From contig CM030365.1 in the NCBI GenBank assembly GCA_017893485.1, positions 46,990,458 through 47,054,457 of the forward strand: a stretch of 64,000 nt of DNA, given 5' to 3'. Under the pieces are notes generated by a model, which was given only the letters and a program-made list of their open reading frames with translations, was not told the DNA's origin and searched no databases. The stretch is from Hemerocallis citrina. Taxonomy: Eukaryota > Streptophyta > Magnoliopsida > Asparagales > Asphodelaceae. A program made the translations under genes and the position numbers. Positions 9,839-22,800 of this stretch are shown here, one piece after another. Numbering within the stretch: position 1 is the first letter of the stretch; the number at the start of each line of letters is the position of its first letter.

Positions 9839-12800
9839 TGTAATCCCTGTTTCCCTAAATACGTATTTTGTGAATATTTTTCGTATTTTGATTAATTATA
9901 AATTCAGTATTTTTTTTAACTCGACTTTGGGCCTTCTATTAAAATCTTTCGAACCGGAAATTGTATTTCTTCGAATAATAGTGTATTCCAACCTTAATGT
10001 ATATTTTATAAGTGATTGGCAAATTGTATCTTATTTTATTACTATCTGAGTTTTCATAAACTTGTTTATCTCACATCTCATCTTGATATGTATATCAAAA
10101 TTTATTATTGTTGTTATTAATAGTATTATCTTGATTGATGATCTAAAAACCTATTCCTATTGATTTTTGTATTTGTAGCGATTTCAAATAATTTTCATAT
10201 TGTAGTGCAATATATATATATAGCTTGATATATATAATCCTACATTTATTGGTAATTTTATTTCTCTATTGCATTTTAACCCAATTACCCATTTAACCAC
10301 TTAATACCCTATAACATCCCCAAACCCAATAACCCATTCTTTATAAACCTAGTTAACATCTAAACCCTAACCTAATCACCTATTCTTCTATACAACCACA
10401 GTGCCGCAACCCTTCTTCTCCATCCGATTCATCCCCTACCTTCCCATCTTCTTCCAAACTCGTCTCCCCCGTCCTCCAGCTCTCCTCCTCTTTGACCCAT
10501 CGTCTGGATCTTCTCTCCGGCTGTCGTAACCCCACCACAACGCACCCGCCGTAGCCTCCTCCTACGTCGCGACGCAGCCGCGATGCTGCGATGCTGTAGC
10601 CCGCTCCGCCAGAGCTCGACTCCCCTCGGCGTCCGCGACCTATCCCTCCTGCAGCGCTCGCCAGCCCTGTGCACTCCCACTTGTGACCCCACCGTGACGC
10701 CGCGCACCTGCTGTGCGCCCAGCCCGCGCCTTCCCCCGCTCCCCTGTTTTGAACCCAAACAGGGCATCGTTCATCGCCGCGCCACCAAGCTCCTTGTGCT
10801 GCCGTCGCCTCACTATGTCGAGTCCTTCCCGACCAGTCGTCGCCATCGACGTCGCCCTCGCCGCCTTGCATCGCTGCCGGTGTCGCCGCTGCTCTCGCTC
10901 TCTCTCCCTCGCTCTCTGTCGATCAAGAAGGAAGAAGAAGCAGGAGTGAATCCCGACCGTTGGATTCATCAGATCATATCTGATCTGATCGGCTGGGTGG
11001 GTATTTGCTGTTTTGGCGCCAGAGCTGATCCAGGGGGATCCGATCTGGTGTGCTGTCTTGTACGTGTACCGCACGTGTTTGCGTGTGTTCGTGTCCGTGG
11101 CCGTGCTTCGCCTCTCGGGATTCTCATCTCGTATTGGTTCGTGTTCGAATTCACCGTCGTTAAGGCAAGTATCCTTGTACAATTTTATTGTTCTAGTACA
11201 AGAACCCTTAAAAATACTACAAATAGTTAGCTTGTGACTCTTCCTTGAATATCACTGTAGATCAACATTGAACCTCCAAATTGACAATTCTAAAAGTCAC
11301 AAAATTTCCTTGTATTAAATTATAACTATTTGGACTTTTTTACCCTCGAGCACATGAACACATAAACTTATGAATTTAGGAGCCCTAAATTCGTAGACAT
11401 ATGTCACACTTAATATTTGACGAACTTGCAACCCTATAACTTGAAAAATATTTATTATTTGCTGTTTGGACCACTAATATCATGTATTTATATCACACAA
11501 TAATTTAGACGCCTAATAACAAATTTCCCTGAAATCTAAACTAGTAAGTTATCCTCTCATGTTGCTGTCCTGAATCTTCTTTTGCTGTTTCGACCCATTT
11601 ATCAATTGAATCTGGGCCCGAGCCCTGAATGGAAATTGTAGATCTGGATGTGTAGATATCGATAGCTTCCGAAAGTTTTGAATTTGGAGTTACGGTCTAG
11701 GAGTTATGACAGTTATACTGCAGCTGTGTCAGTAGACGCAGTTTTGCAAAACTGCTGTATACATTTACTTTGCAAATTAATTTAGCTGTGTAAACAGCGA
11801 GCGTTTGACACGAAATTTTATATGTACCTGTTGGACACCATATAGGACATCTCCAATTTTTCCTAGAATTAAATCACAACATTTTACACATGTATGCTTG
11901 CTTGATAAGAATTAATAAAAGTAATAAGAAAGACTATAAAGTGGACAATATAGGTAAGTGTACTCGGACGGGGGCCTGTGTTTCCCAAATACTTGGTTCA
12001 TGAACTTGTTGCATCTTGTTCGATTCATGGAGTCAGTTACTTGGCTCATGAACTTGTTTGATTCATGAACCCATTGTGCGGTTCTTGAACTTGCTAGTGG
12101 ATTCGCGAACTTGTTTCGTGAACTTGTTATTTAATTTCCGATTCATGAACCATGGCTTGGTTGATACTTGATACCTGAGTACGCCGTCCTATAAAATCCA
12201 TTACTAGGTCTAAACGAAATTGGTTTGACTGTAGCAACCATGTAGTAAAAAGATGGATGCATGAAGTGCTACCTAGATAGTAATCACCACAAGACTTGAA
12301 CTTGACAACTTGAACTTGACAACTTGTTACTTGAGACTTGACAACTTGATACTTGAGACCTGACAACTTGACATTAGACTTCAGACTAGATACCTGACAC
12401 TTGAACTAGATGCGTGTCACTTGAGGTTAGATACCCTATGTGTTCACTTGTCACTTGTTTTACCGCTAGTATTTGTTATCCATCCTGTTTACGTGAGTCA
12501 TCCTTCTTGTTAGCTAGTTCTTGGTTCTTCTACTACTTGTTATATCTCTGTACATTCTTGATTCCAATTCCCCAATACTTGTACTCGTTTTTACTATTTG
12601 TGGCCCTAGCTTGCACTAAGGGCATTTCCTCTTGTTTTTCCCTATGTTTCCCTTTTATATTTTTTTAAGCAGACTTTGGGACAAGCTACCTGCTGGAATT
12701 AGCAAGCAGACATTTCAGGTTATGCTTGGAGCAAGGAATTGTTTAAATAATTGCTTTCCTTAAGGTATTACTTCTGCTGTATAAGACTTGTTTCCGAGTT

Positions 12801-13021
12801 TACACTTGATCCAGACATGAGAACTATTTGAATATTATTATTTGTTTAAATTGTTTTATGTTACTTAATAAATTATTCATGCATGCTTGGTTATATATGT
12901 CTCTTGTTATATTCTTGTTGTGATGCTGAGTCGATCCTACAGCTTATGAATGATGTTAAGATCATTCGCTGGGCTTCGTCATGCACTCGTATTTCCGTAT
13001 TTTGGGAAGCGGGGCGTGACA
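9839..13021 (+). repeat. B 3' LTR
   Basis: It aligns end to end with 4104-7325. Visible differences include a short deletion near 11925 (the AGCCGGGGTTATGG stretch of the 5' copy is missing) and scattered substitutions. It carries the same TATA, GC-rich leader, GC donor (about 11165) and acceptor. Confidence 0.9.
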
Positions 13022-13364
13022 TCTGAATAAGTCAATATCCTGGGTCACATTGCCCAAATACAAATGAATACAAGTACAAGATACAATTGTTCAAAACAGG
13101 AAATAATAATAATAGCAAGAAATAATGATAGCAAAACTCCAGCAACTAGTATCTCATCTGGCCTATTCCATCTGGCAGCTGATCTCCAAAATCTGCAATT
13201 TAACAATTGCAGAAATAGAAAAAAGAAAACAAACTCCCGTCAATGCAAGTTACAGGCCGCTTGTAATGCAGAATACAAGTACATGGGGAAAGCTAACTAA
13301 TAACATGGAGTATGAATGATATCAAAATATAACAACTAGCATATTAAGGTGAACAAGTACAAGT

Positions 13365-13560
13365 GGCATGTATCAAGTGTCAAGTAAACAAGTATCATGT
13401 AAACAAGTAACAAGTATCAAGAATCAAGTATCACGAAATCAGGTAACAAGTAACAAGTGTCAAGTATCATGTATCAAGTCTCATGTATCATGTTGTCTAG
13501 TATCAAGTAAGCATGTATCATGTTCAAGTATCATGTTCACGTGTCATGTATCAAGTCTTG
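13365..13560. repeat. Degenerate short tandem repeats in C2
   Basis: Variants of AAGTATCATG and AAGTAACAAG are repeated about every 10 bases. The tract occupies the second hypervariable slot of the C/B LTR plan, next to the conserved block TAGGTAGCACTTCATGC at about 13573. Confidence 0.7.
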
Positions 13561-13679
13561 TAGTTATTAATATCTAGGTAGCACTTCATGCATCCCATAC
13601 TACATGGTTGCTACAGTCAACGCAAATTCGTTTTAGATTTCATAGGGGATTCTATAGGTCATGTACTCGGGTATCACAG

Positions 13680-14053
13680 AATCACAGAACTTGGTTGGTA
13701 AACTTGATCGGTAACAGAAAATTAACTTGATCGGTAACTTGATCGGCAAACTTGATCGGTAAACTTGATCGGGAATAGAAATTAACTTGATCGGTAACTT
13801 GATCGGTAAACTTGATCGGTAACTTGATTGGTAAACTTGATCGGTAAACTTGATCGGTAACTTGGTCGGTAACATAAATTAACTTGATCGGTAACTTGAT
13901 CAGGAAACTTGATCGGTAACTTGATCAGTAAACTTGATCGGTAACTTGATCGGTAAACTTGATAGGTAACAGAAATTAATTTGATCGGTAACTTGATCGG
14001 TAAACTTGATCGGTAACAGAAATTAACTTGATCGGTAAACTTGATCGGTAAAC
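13680..14053. repeat. AACTTGATCGGTA tandem array in C2
   Basis: About 25 copies of a 13-15 bp unit (AACTTGATCGGTA with optional extra A or C), interrupted three or four times by AGAAATT-type linkers. It fills the first hypervariable slot of the LTR, just before the conserved block TATTGTCCACTACTAGATC. The long minus-strand frames here (SLPIKLPIK repeats) are a by-product of the array. Confidence 0.92.
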
Positions 14054-17000
14054 ATGTCATATAGGAAATACAAGTCTCCTTTCGAGTACAGGCTCCTATA
14101 TTGTCCACTACTAGATCTTTCCCTTAACCCCGGCATAGTTATTTATTATTATTAGTGTCAAACAAGCATGTATGTGTCACGAAATAGGGCAGGTATATCA
14201 TGGTATAATCAAACATGTTCAAGTTGCAAGATAAACATGTACGGATAATCAGGTAATCAGGAACAAGTACAGGTAATCAGGTAATCAGGAACAAGTACAG
14301 GTACAAGATGACACATAAAAGGGATAAAATAACGAGATTTCTAGTTCAGGACAGCAAGACAGTGCTGCACTAAAATAGGGATTCCCGTTGCTAAAAACAT
14401 GCAATTCTGGATCCATCTAAAAATCTGGAAAGTAGACTTCCGGCCGAATCCAACAAGTATAAATAAGTCATATATTGTTTCACAAAAACATGAGTCAAAA
14501 ACTGATTTGAAACCAGAAAATACGTTCAGCCAGAAATCAGTAAATTGTTCAAGATCAGGAAAATAGCATGAAAACATCTCAATCAAATCCACGAAAAATC
14601 TGAGGTATTCTCCTATATGTCTAGCATCAGGATATAAAGTTTCATAATTTTCCAGCAAGATTAGTTTGGTCAAGTAAAATCAGAAATCATCAAGAAACGA
14701 TAGTTTGGCAAATCTGGAATTTCCGACACTGCTGTACGAAAACTGTAATATCTCGCAAACCGTGAAACGGAATCCAGATCCATTAAAAGGAGATAAAAAT
14801 AAACAAAATAAGATAACTTTCATATTTCAATAAGATTTTCCAAACAGCAAAAGGAACTAGGGTGAAAATATACTTCTTTACAGAATAGCGAGCAAAATTC
14901 AGCAAGTATAGTTTTTATTCGAAAGCATGAAACGGTATGTAAATCTTATCAAATAAATTCACCAAAATTCTGGGTAATCCCTAATCAATTATAGAAATCC
15001 TGTCCAAAATTTTAGATGAGAATAATATGTTTAGCACTAATATCAAAATAGTTTAGTCATCGAAATCATCAAGAAACGAAATCTGGAAATGAAATACACC
15101 TCTGTAGTAAAACAATCATATCTCACACATACGAAATCAAAATCGACCAAGGTCAGAGATTTTGGAAAGAAGAAGGATTTCTCTGAAAATCATGTTTAAT
15201 ACTGCAGTTAAGATACTGAACTTAATATGGTCTAAATTATCAATCAAAACAGATGATCGACAAAATACAGATTTTTCTTTTAACAATAAATCAACATACA
15301 ACATACGAAACTCGTCCCAAACACAACCAAACATGTTATAGAGTCTACTAAGTGTCCAAATATCATGAAATAGGATATATGGCATGTCCACAACAAGTAT
15401 ATCATCTGGATCACAACAAACACACAATTCTCACACATGACTCACATGTATGATTACATTAAGAACGGTCAAAACCTAAGTTGTTTCATGTTAAATTTGT
15501 GTCGTGAGGCAACTATGGTCAAATAGCACTATAGAGACAATACTCATCAAAGATAACACACACACGAGTTGTCTCTAGAACCCAACTACACTACAAGCGA
15601 AATTTATGACTTTTATCATACAAAGGAATTGAGTACAAGTTACTTTCCTGAAAGACGACGAATCCAACGGAGAAAAAGTGAATAACGGGAACGGATCCCG
15701 GGCACGAACACAAACACAAACAAAGCGAACACGAACAAGATGCACAAGACGATCACGATCGGGCACAGATCTTGGTGATGATCAAGATCAAGATGATCGA
15801 ACGGCTAGATCCAAGAGTTGACGATGATCACGATCAGATCAGACGGTCCAGATATCACTATTGATGAAGATCAAGATCGATTGATCGAACGGCTGCGATC
15901 AAAGAAAATTGATGATCATCATATCTTGTCTCTATGTGTTGATCTGCCATAGTTGTCACATTACACACACGACATGAAATAACTTAGAGATAATCACTTC
16001 TTGATGTATACATGCATATTGTTCATATGATGTCGTATGCCTGCTTGTGTTAGTCATAGTATAACTTGTTGTAGGCTTTCTAAACACCCCATACCATATT
16101 GCTTGGACATCTAATACAGCATACTACACACTTTGTTATGGTTTGGATGAGTTTCATATGGACTAGTTGATTTTATGCATGAAGAATATTTCTGTCTTTT
16201 CTGTTACCCCGTTTTTGATTTGTATTTTAGACCCTATTAAGATCAGTACATGAAAATTATCTGTGAATATGAATTATAGAGAATTCTGTCTACTTTCCAG
16301 AATTTATGACAGATCCCAGTTTCGATTTTTGAGTTGCAAGTTATTGCTGTTTTACTACAGATGTGTTTAAAATTCCAGATTTTTTTTATATGAATTCTGT
16401 ATGGATAATTATTTTTCTACTGATGTTAAAGATAATATTTTGATCCAATATTTTTCTGAATACAACTAGACTTGATTAGGATTAACCCCTAATTTTTGTG
16501 GATTTAAAACCGACTTTTATAAACTATTCTATACTCGTAAACAACTATTATACATGCAGAATTTTCATACTATTTAGTAAAGAAACATAATTTCGACCTG
16601 ATTCTATTTGCTATTTACAAAAACTATCTATTTTATCACCCTTTTGACGGATCTGGATTTCGATTTATATTTGGTAAGATATTGCTGTTTTAGTACTGCT
16701 GTGTTTATGATTCTAGATTTACAAACTTTCTGTATCTTGTTGCTTTCTGATTTTACTTTACTATTCTATCTATGTTGGAAAATTATGAAACTTTATTTTC
16801 TGTTACTAAACATACTAGGAAATACCCCATATTTTTCTTGGATTTAATCAGTAAGTTTTTATGTTGTTTTTCTGTTTATGAATACAAACGTCTGATTTCT
16901 GGCTGAACATATTTTCTGGATACAAATCTGTTTTGAGTCTTATTTTTGTGAAATACCATATGATTTATATATAATTGCTGGATTCGGCCGGGAGTCTATT

Positions 17001-18526
17001 TTTCAGGTTTTCTGAAGGATCCAGGTTTGCATGGTTGTGGCAACGGGAATTTCAGAATTTTCGTTGTTCTATCCTTTTATGAGTTGTCTATCACCTGTAC
17101 ATATTTGTTTTTCTATCTGAACCTGTTACCTATTTATACCATGTTATTCTTGCCCTGTTTTGTGACACATACATGCCTGTCTAATAATAATAACAAATAA
17201 CTAAGCCGGGGTTAGGGAAAAGATCTAGTAGTGGATAATATAGAAATGTGTACTTAGAAGGGGGCCCGTGTTTCCCACAGGATTATCTGTTACGTGTCCA
17301 TGACTACATGATACACGACTCTGTCTGTCTGATTACCTGACTGCACACTTCCCTATACTCAGAAGAGAATCCGTGGGTTCTATCTCTCTGTCTGGATCCG
17401 CATCTTATATCTGTCTGTTTGATACCTGAGTACTTGGTCCTATACAGTCCACTACGAAATCTAAACGTAATTTGTTTGAATGTAGCAACCTTATGGTAAA
17501 AACCTGAGATGCATGAAGTGCTACCTAGATAGAAATAAATACAAGACTTGACATAACCTGACATTTGCTCTCTGTTATCTGTTATCTATTACATGATACT
17601 GGACATCTGTTACCTGTTTACCTGTATCTGTTATATGACATCTGTTATCTATATATCTGTTTGCATGACACTTGATATCTGTTACATAACCTGTACTTGT
17701 TAGTATACTATGTTACTTGATTCTGTTTCTGATTCATGTTAGACATTCTGTTTTGCTCTGTCACATCTATTCCATGCTATGTTGTTTTCGCTGTTACTCT
17801 ATATTTGTTTATTTTTTCCTGTACTTGTGCCTACACTACAAGCGGCCCGTAACTTGCATTGACGAGAGTTTTGTTTCTTTTTCCTTTTTCCTGCAATTTG
17901 TTAAATTGCAGATTATGGTGGCCAGTTACCTGATGGAATAGGTGATCTGAGATTCTAGATGCTGGAGTTTTGCTATTATTATTTCCTATTGCTTATTTTG
18001 AATAAATGTATCTGTTACTTGGATGATTTTGTATTGGGCAATGTGACCCAGATTTATTGACTTGTTCATATCTGATTTATTTTAGATTATTACATTTTGT
18101 TTCAAGTAAATTCCTGTTGGTATATTGATTCAGTTATGCATGCTTGGTTGACTACTCTTGCTTCCTACTCTGATTATTCCAGTGAAATTGTGAAAAGATC
18201 CTGACATCTTATGGATGATGAAAATTATTCGTTAGACTTAGTCACGTATCTGTATTCTTTATTCTCTTTTTGGGAAGCGGGACGTGACACAATCACATAT
18301 TATATGTTGTTTTTAATTTTATATTCATTCTCATCTCATAATACAACTTACCTTGAAAATTTTCACTTTTCTCATGTAAATACCCATTTTATTAATTTAT
18401 CGATCAATGGCTACATAATCATCAAATTGAAGCCAATAGCCCAGTAAAATGAACACGCAGATCGATGATCACGTAGAGTCTTACAGGTTCAAGGCTACGT
18501 CTTCCTCCTGACCCTATACCATCGAG

Positions 18527-18796
18527 GGAATACACCGCACCCCAAGTGAAACTTGGGTAATCTACAACGCACCCCAAACCGATAACTTGGGTAATATATA
18601 TAACACCGCACCCCAAGCCGATAACTTGGATAATATACACTGCACCCCGGATAAACTGGGTAATATATGCCGTACCCCAGATAAACTGGGTAATATAACA
18701 CCGCACCCCAAATAAACTGGGTAATATAACATCGCACCCTAGATAAACTGGGTAATATACACCGCACCCCAAGCCGATAACTTGGGTAATATGAGG
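18527..18796. repeat. About 30-bp minisatellite in F (right part)
   Basis: Eight or nine units of ACACCGCACCCCAGATAAAC plus TGGGTAATAT, with two sequence types (AAGCCGATAACTTGG and AGATAAACTGGG). Each unit contains a short inverted repeat (CCCAGATAAACTGGG). Confidence 0.9.
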
Positions 18797-18936
18797 TCTA
18801 GACCAAACCCCAAGGATTCTGTAGGCACTGATATATCAAAAAATTTCTTTTCACCATTCATTAATCACATGACTATCTCTTTTCATTCAAACACCCATAT
18901 ATGTGTAAATAAAACATACATCCCATTAAGAACACC

Positions 18937-19290
18937 AATTTCAACTGTTGAAATGCTCACATCAACTTATTGTGTATAAATCCAATTTATCACTATAAGC
19001 ACCAAACATTCAAAAACATACAAAAATACCACATAACCACAATTTCAACTATTGAAAGTCCGTATTAATCACATCATCTAATCAAGTATAAATTCAATTT
19101 ATCACTAAAAGCACTAAACATTCAAAACCATGCAAAAACACCACATAACCACAAGTTCAACTATTGAAATTCCATATTAATCATATCATGTATAAATCCA
19201 ATTTATCACTATAAGCACCAAACATTCAAAACCATACAAAAACACAAGATAACCATAATTTCAACTTTTAAAATTCTGTATTAATCACAA
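18937..19290. repeat. About 105-bp tandem repeat in F
   Basis: The motif TTTCAACTATTGAAA recurs near 18940, 19044, 19154 and 19259. Conserved text between copies includes AATCCAATTTATCACTATAA and ACCAAACATTCAAAA. About 3.3 copies are present. Confidence 0.8.
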
Positions 19291-19403
19291 TACACATTGG
19301 GTGACCCTAAAATTTTACCACAACATAACTAATATCTAGTATAATCATACTCACATCACGCATTACCCCATTTTCCCTCTTCCACTATATATATATATAT
19401 ATA

Positions 19404-19550
19404 GGGTAAAAGGGATATGAGCAACTTGCTCATTTAGTAAATGAGCATAATCACACAACTAACTCTTTTAAGGCTTTTCTAATCACATGTATGCCACATC
19501 ATCAATTGCTTATTTACTAAATGAGCAAGTTGCTCATACCCCTTTTTCCC
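19404..19550. mobile_element. 147-bp foldback MITE
   Basis: The two ends are near-perfect inverted repeats of about 40 bp: GGGTAAAAGGGATATGAGCA at the left and its complement (TGCTCATACCCCTTTTTCCC) at the right, with CATTTAGTAAATGAG inside. It sits in TA-repeat DNA, so a TA target duplication is plausible but cannot be resolved. Confidence 0.7.

Positions 19551-19640
<90 letters not shown>
19551..19640. repeat. (TA)n microsatellite
   Basis: About 90 bases of almost pure TA repeats directly beside the foldback MITE. Tyr-Ile open frames here are artefacts. Similar tracts occur at about 30821-30878, 37966-38019, 47649-47699 and 56763-56811. Confidence 0.95.
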
Positions 19641-19849
19641 GTGTCCATCTTTTGAACAATTTAATAATATATCATATGTAAAATAAATAGAATCATAATC
19701 ACCTTGAAAAATGCAGAAACTCGATATACGGCTCCTCATCTATACGTCCGAGGTCGCTACCACCGCCTATTACCAAGTTATATATATCAATTAGTGTTAA
19801 ATACTTCCAAACCAGTCCAAATTTACAGCTGGAAATACTTTTAGTTCTT

Positions 19850-22800
19850 TGTCACGCCCCGCTTCCCAAAAAAAAGACAAGAAATACGGATACGTGACTA
19901 AGTCCAGTGAATGGCTTTCACCATTCACAAGCTGTCAGAATCTTTACAACAAGCACAAGTATAAACAAGAGATATACAAGAAGAATATTCAACCACGCCT
20001 GCATAACTGAATCAATATAGTCAACAAGATTACTTGAAACAAAAAGTAAGAATACTAAATTTCAAATAATCACGTCTGGAACAAAACACAAGTCTGAGAC
20101 AAAAATTCTCCTTACAAACATCCATATAGCAAATTACATTTATTCAAGATAAGCAATAAGAAATACATAGATATAGCAAGACCTCCAGCCAACTAGAATC
20201 TTAGATCACCTACTCCATCGGGCAACTGATCACCATAATATGCAATTTAACAAATTGCAGGAAAAAAAAGAAAAGAGAAACAAAATACCCGTCAATGCAA
20301 GTTACAAGCTGCATGTAGTGCAGACACAAGTACAGGAAAAGATAAACAAATATAGAGTAACAGTGGAAGCAAACGTAGCATGGAATAGACATGGCGACAA
20401 AATAGAACAACTAGCATGAATCATGAATAGAATCAAGTAACATAATGTGTTAACAGGGTATGGGTAACATGTAATAGATGTCAGGTATCATACAAGCGGT
20501 AGACAGGTAACAAGTGTCAGGTAGCACGTACAGGTAATCATGTAACAGGTATTATGTCATGTCAAGTCTTGTATTTATTACTATCTAGGTACCACTTCAT
20601 GCGTCCCAGACTTTTACCACATGGTTTCAACATACATGCAATTTACGTTTCGGCCTAGTGGTGGGTTTCTATAGGGCTGTGTACTCAGGCATCATGTAAT
20701 AGGTAACAGGCACGAATCACGTAGTCATGAAATCGTGGCAACTGGAACAGGCATGAATCATATAGTCTTGAAACATGGCAACATATCATCATATATTAGT
20801 AACAGGCATGATTCATCACGAATCATGGCATCATCTAATCAGGTAGTAATAACAGGCATGAATCATGTAATCACGAAACAAGGCAATATATAGTAATAAC
20901 AGGCATGAATCATGTAATCATGAAACATGACAACAAGTAATGGGAACACGGGCCCCCTTCTAATTACACAAACCTATTTTGTCTACTACTAAGGTCTTTC
21001 CCTTAACCCCGGCTTGGTTATTTGTTATTATTATCCAACAAGCATATATGTGTCACAAAACAGAGCAAGAATAATATGGCATGAACAAGTAACAGGTTCA
21101 GGTTGGAAGATAAACATGTACAGGTGATACACAACTCATAACAGATTAAGACAACGAAAATTGTAGTTCAGGACAGCAAGACAGTACTGCACAAAATCTG
21201 GGATTCCCGTTGCCACACATATGCAAACCTAGATCCGTCAGAAAATCTGGGAAATAGACTCTAGGATGAATCCAAAAAATATATATAGGTCATATGGTAT
21301 TTCACAAAAATATGACTCAAAACAGAATTGTATTTAGAAAACATGTTCAGCCAGAAATAAGAAGTTTATATTCATAAATAGGAAAACGGCATAAAAACTT
21401 ACTGATTAAATCCAAAAAAAATTTGGGGTATTCCTTAGTATGTCTAGTATCAGAAAATAATGTTTCATAATTTTCCTATATATATAGTATAGTCAAATAA
21501 AACAAGAAGACAACAGGATGCAGTAATTTTGTAAATCTGAAACTATAAATACAGTAGTACTAAAACAGCAATATATTACAAAATACAAATTGAAATCCAG
21601 ATCTGTCAAAAGGGTAATAAAATAGATATAGCAGGCTAAAATCATATTCACAAAATTTTTATAAATAGCAAATAGGATTAGGTCGAAATTATGTTTCTTT
21701 ACTGAACAATATGAAAATTCTGCAAGTATAGTAGTTGTTTACAAGTATAAAATAGTTTGTAGAAGTCATCAACTAAATCGACAAAAATTAGGGGTTAATC
21801 CCAGTCAAGTATAGTTGTACTCAGCAAAATATTGGATCAAAATATTATCTTTAATATCAGTATAAAAATAAATTATCATACAGAATTCATATAAAATAGA
21901 ATCTAGAGTTTTCTACACATCTATAGTAAAACAGCAATAACTTGCAACTCTCAAATCGAAACTGAGATCTGTCAGAATTTCTGAAAAGTAGACAGAATTA
22001 TCTATAATTCATATTCACAAATAATTTTTATTTACTGACTTTAATAGGGTCTAAAATACTGGAAAAAAAAGGGCAATAGCAAAAACACAAATTTTCTTCA
22101 TGCATAAAATCAACTAGTTCATATGTAACACATCCAAATCATAACAAAATGCAAATTATGGTATACTAGATGTCCAAGAAACATGGTATAGGGTATTTAA
22201 CAAGTCTACAACGAGTTATACTATTACTAACACAATCAAGCATACGACATCATACGAACAATACGCATGTGTACATCAAGAATTGATTATCTCTAAAGTT
22301 ATTTCATATCGTGTGTGTAATGGAACAACTATGGGCGGATCAACACATAGAGACAAGATATAACAAGGGTTTCATGGGGATAAATATTGAAGCAATTACA
22401 CTACAAGCGGTATTTAGTACTTGTATTATACAACAAAAAGAATACAAATTACTTACCTTATAGTCGACGATGGAAGCGATGCAAGAACGAGAATAATGGG
22501 AACAGATTTCCGGGCACGAACACAATACCAATGATCACGAACAAGATGAACAACCGGACGCGAACAAGATAAAGACGATCGAGATCATGAAAACAATCAG
22601 ATGGATAAGATCGAAGATCAAGATCAAGATTAACAAGATCGGATGGTCCATATTAGATGATGGTGAAAATGATGATCAAATTCCATCGAATGGCCAGGAT
22701 CAAAATCAAGGGGACATGATGATCAAGGATGATCCGACAGCCCAAATCTACTCCTGATCAAAAGAACATGCACAACAGCAAGCCACGGCATCCAGGGGGG

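Larger units (their letters stand above)
4104..13021 (+). mobile_element. B: complete non-autonomous LTR retrotransposon (large LTRs, no gag/pol)
   Basis: Two LTRs (4104-7325 and 9839-13021) flank a 2.5-kb interior. The flanks tttga (4099-4103) and tctga (13022-13026) form a TSD with one mismatch. A perfect primer-binding site follows the 5' LTR and a purine tract precedes the 3' LTR. The interior has no recognisable gag, protease, reverse transcriptase or integrase; it is TTA-rich low-complexity DNA plus two short non-simple segments. The LTRs differ at only a few percent of positions by eye, making B probably the youngest clear insertion here. The tract before the 3' LTR (CTAAGCAAATTTCGAGGATG) resembles the ends of Tekay-type chromoviruses, suggesting B borrows enzymes from such an element. 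Confidence 0.9.
3881..15915 (-). mobile_element. C2 truncated LTR (C family, minus strand), host of B
   Basis: It starts on the plus strand with TGTCACACCCCGC, the reverse complement of the C-family LTR end, and runs 3881-4103 and 13022-15915 in minus orientation. It should end in GGTTACA but stops at about 15915 inside the GATC-rich leader, so its 5' part is missing and no TSD is seen. The neighbouring C5 sequence resumes at 15916-15925 (ATATCTTGTC), lacking only a few bases relative to C4 near 44825. C2 therefore landed head-to-head inside C5 and was then trimmed, or inserted with a deletion. Confidence 0.78.
2993..18289 (+). mobile_element. C5 solo LTR (C family, plus strand), host of C2 and B
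   Basis: It starts TGTAACCCCTGATTTTC at 2993 and ends GGGAAGCGGGACGTGACA at 18289. The flanking caatc (2988-2992 and 18290-18294) is a perfect 5-bp TSD inside F. Its own sequence is 2993-3880 plus about 15916-18289. The left piece has a TATA stretch at 3341-3356 and a GC-rich leader at 3400-3640. A donor-like AAGGAAAGTA lies at about 3785, and the matching acceptor TTGCAG ends at 17911. No gag or pol is present. Confidence 0.88.

Noticed and set aside
13633..14108. Minus-strand frames with SLPIKLPIK repeats
   Set aside because: Translation of the AACTTGATCGGTA array; no independent coding signal.
14341..14673. 110-codon minus-strand frame in C2
   Set aside because: The corresponding stretch in C1, C3 and C4 is not open; LTR sequence with chance openness.
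18527..18796. CRISPR-like regularly spaced repeats
   Set aside because: Units are contiguous, imperfect and without unique spacers, in a plant retrotransposon LTR; a minisatellite explains them.
19479..19739. Tyr-Ile repeat frames
   Set aside because: TA microsatellite translated in two frames.
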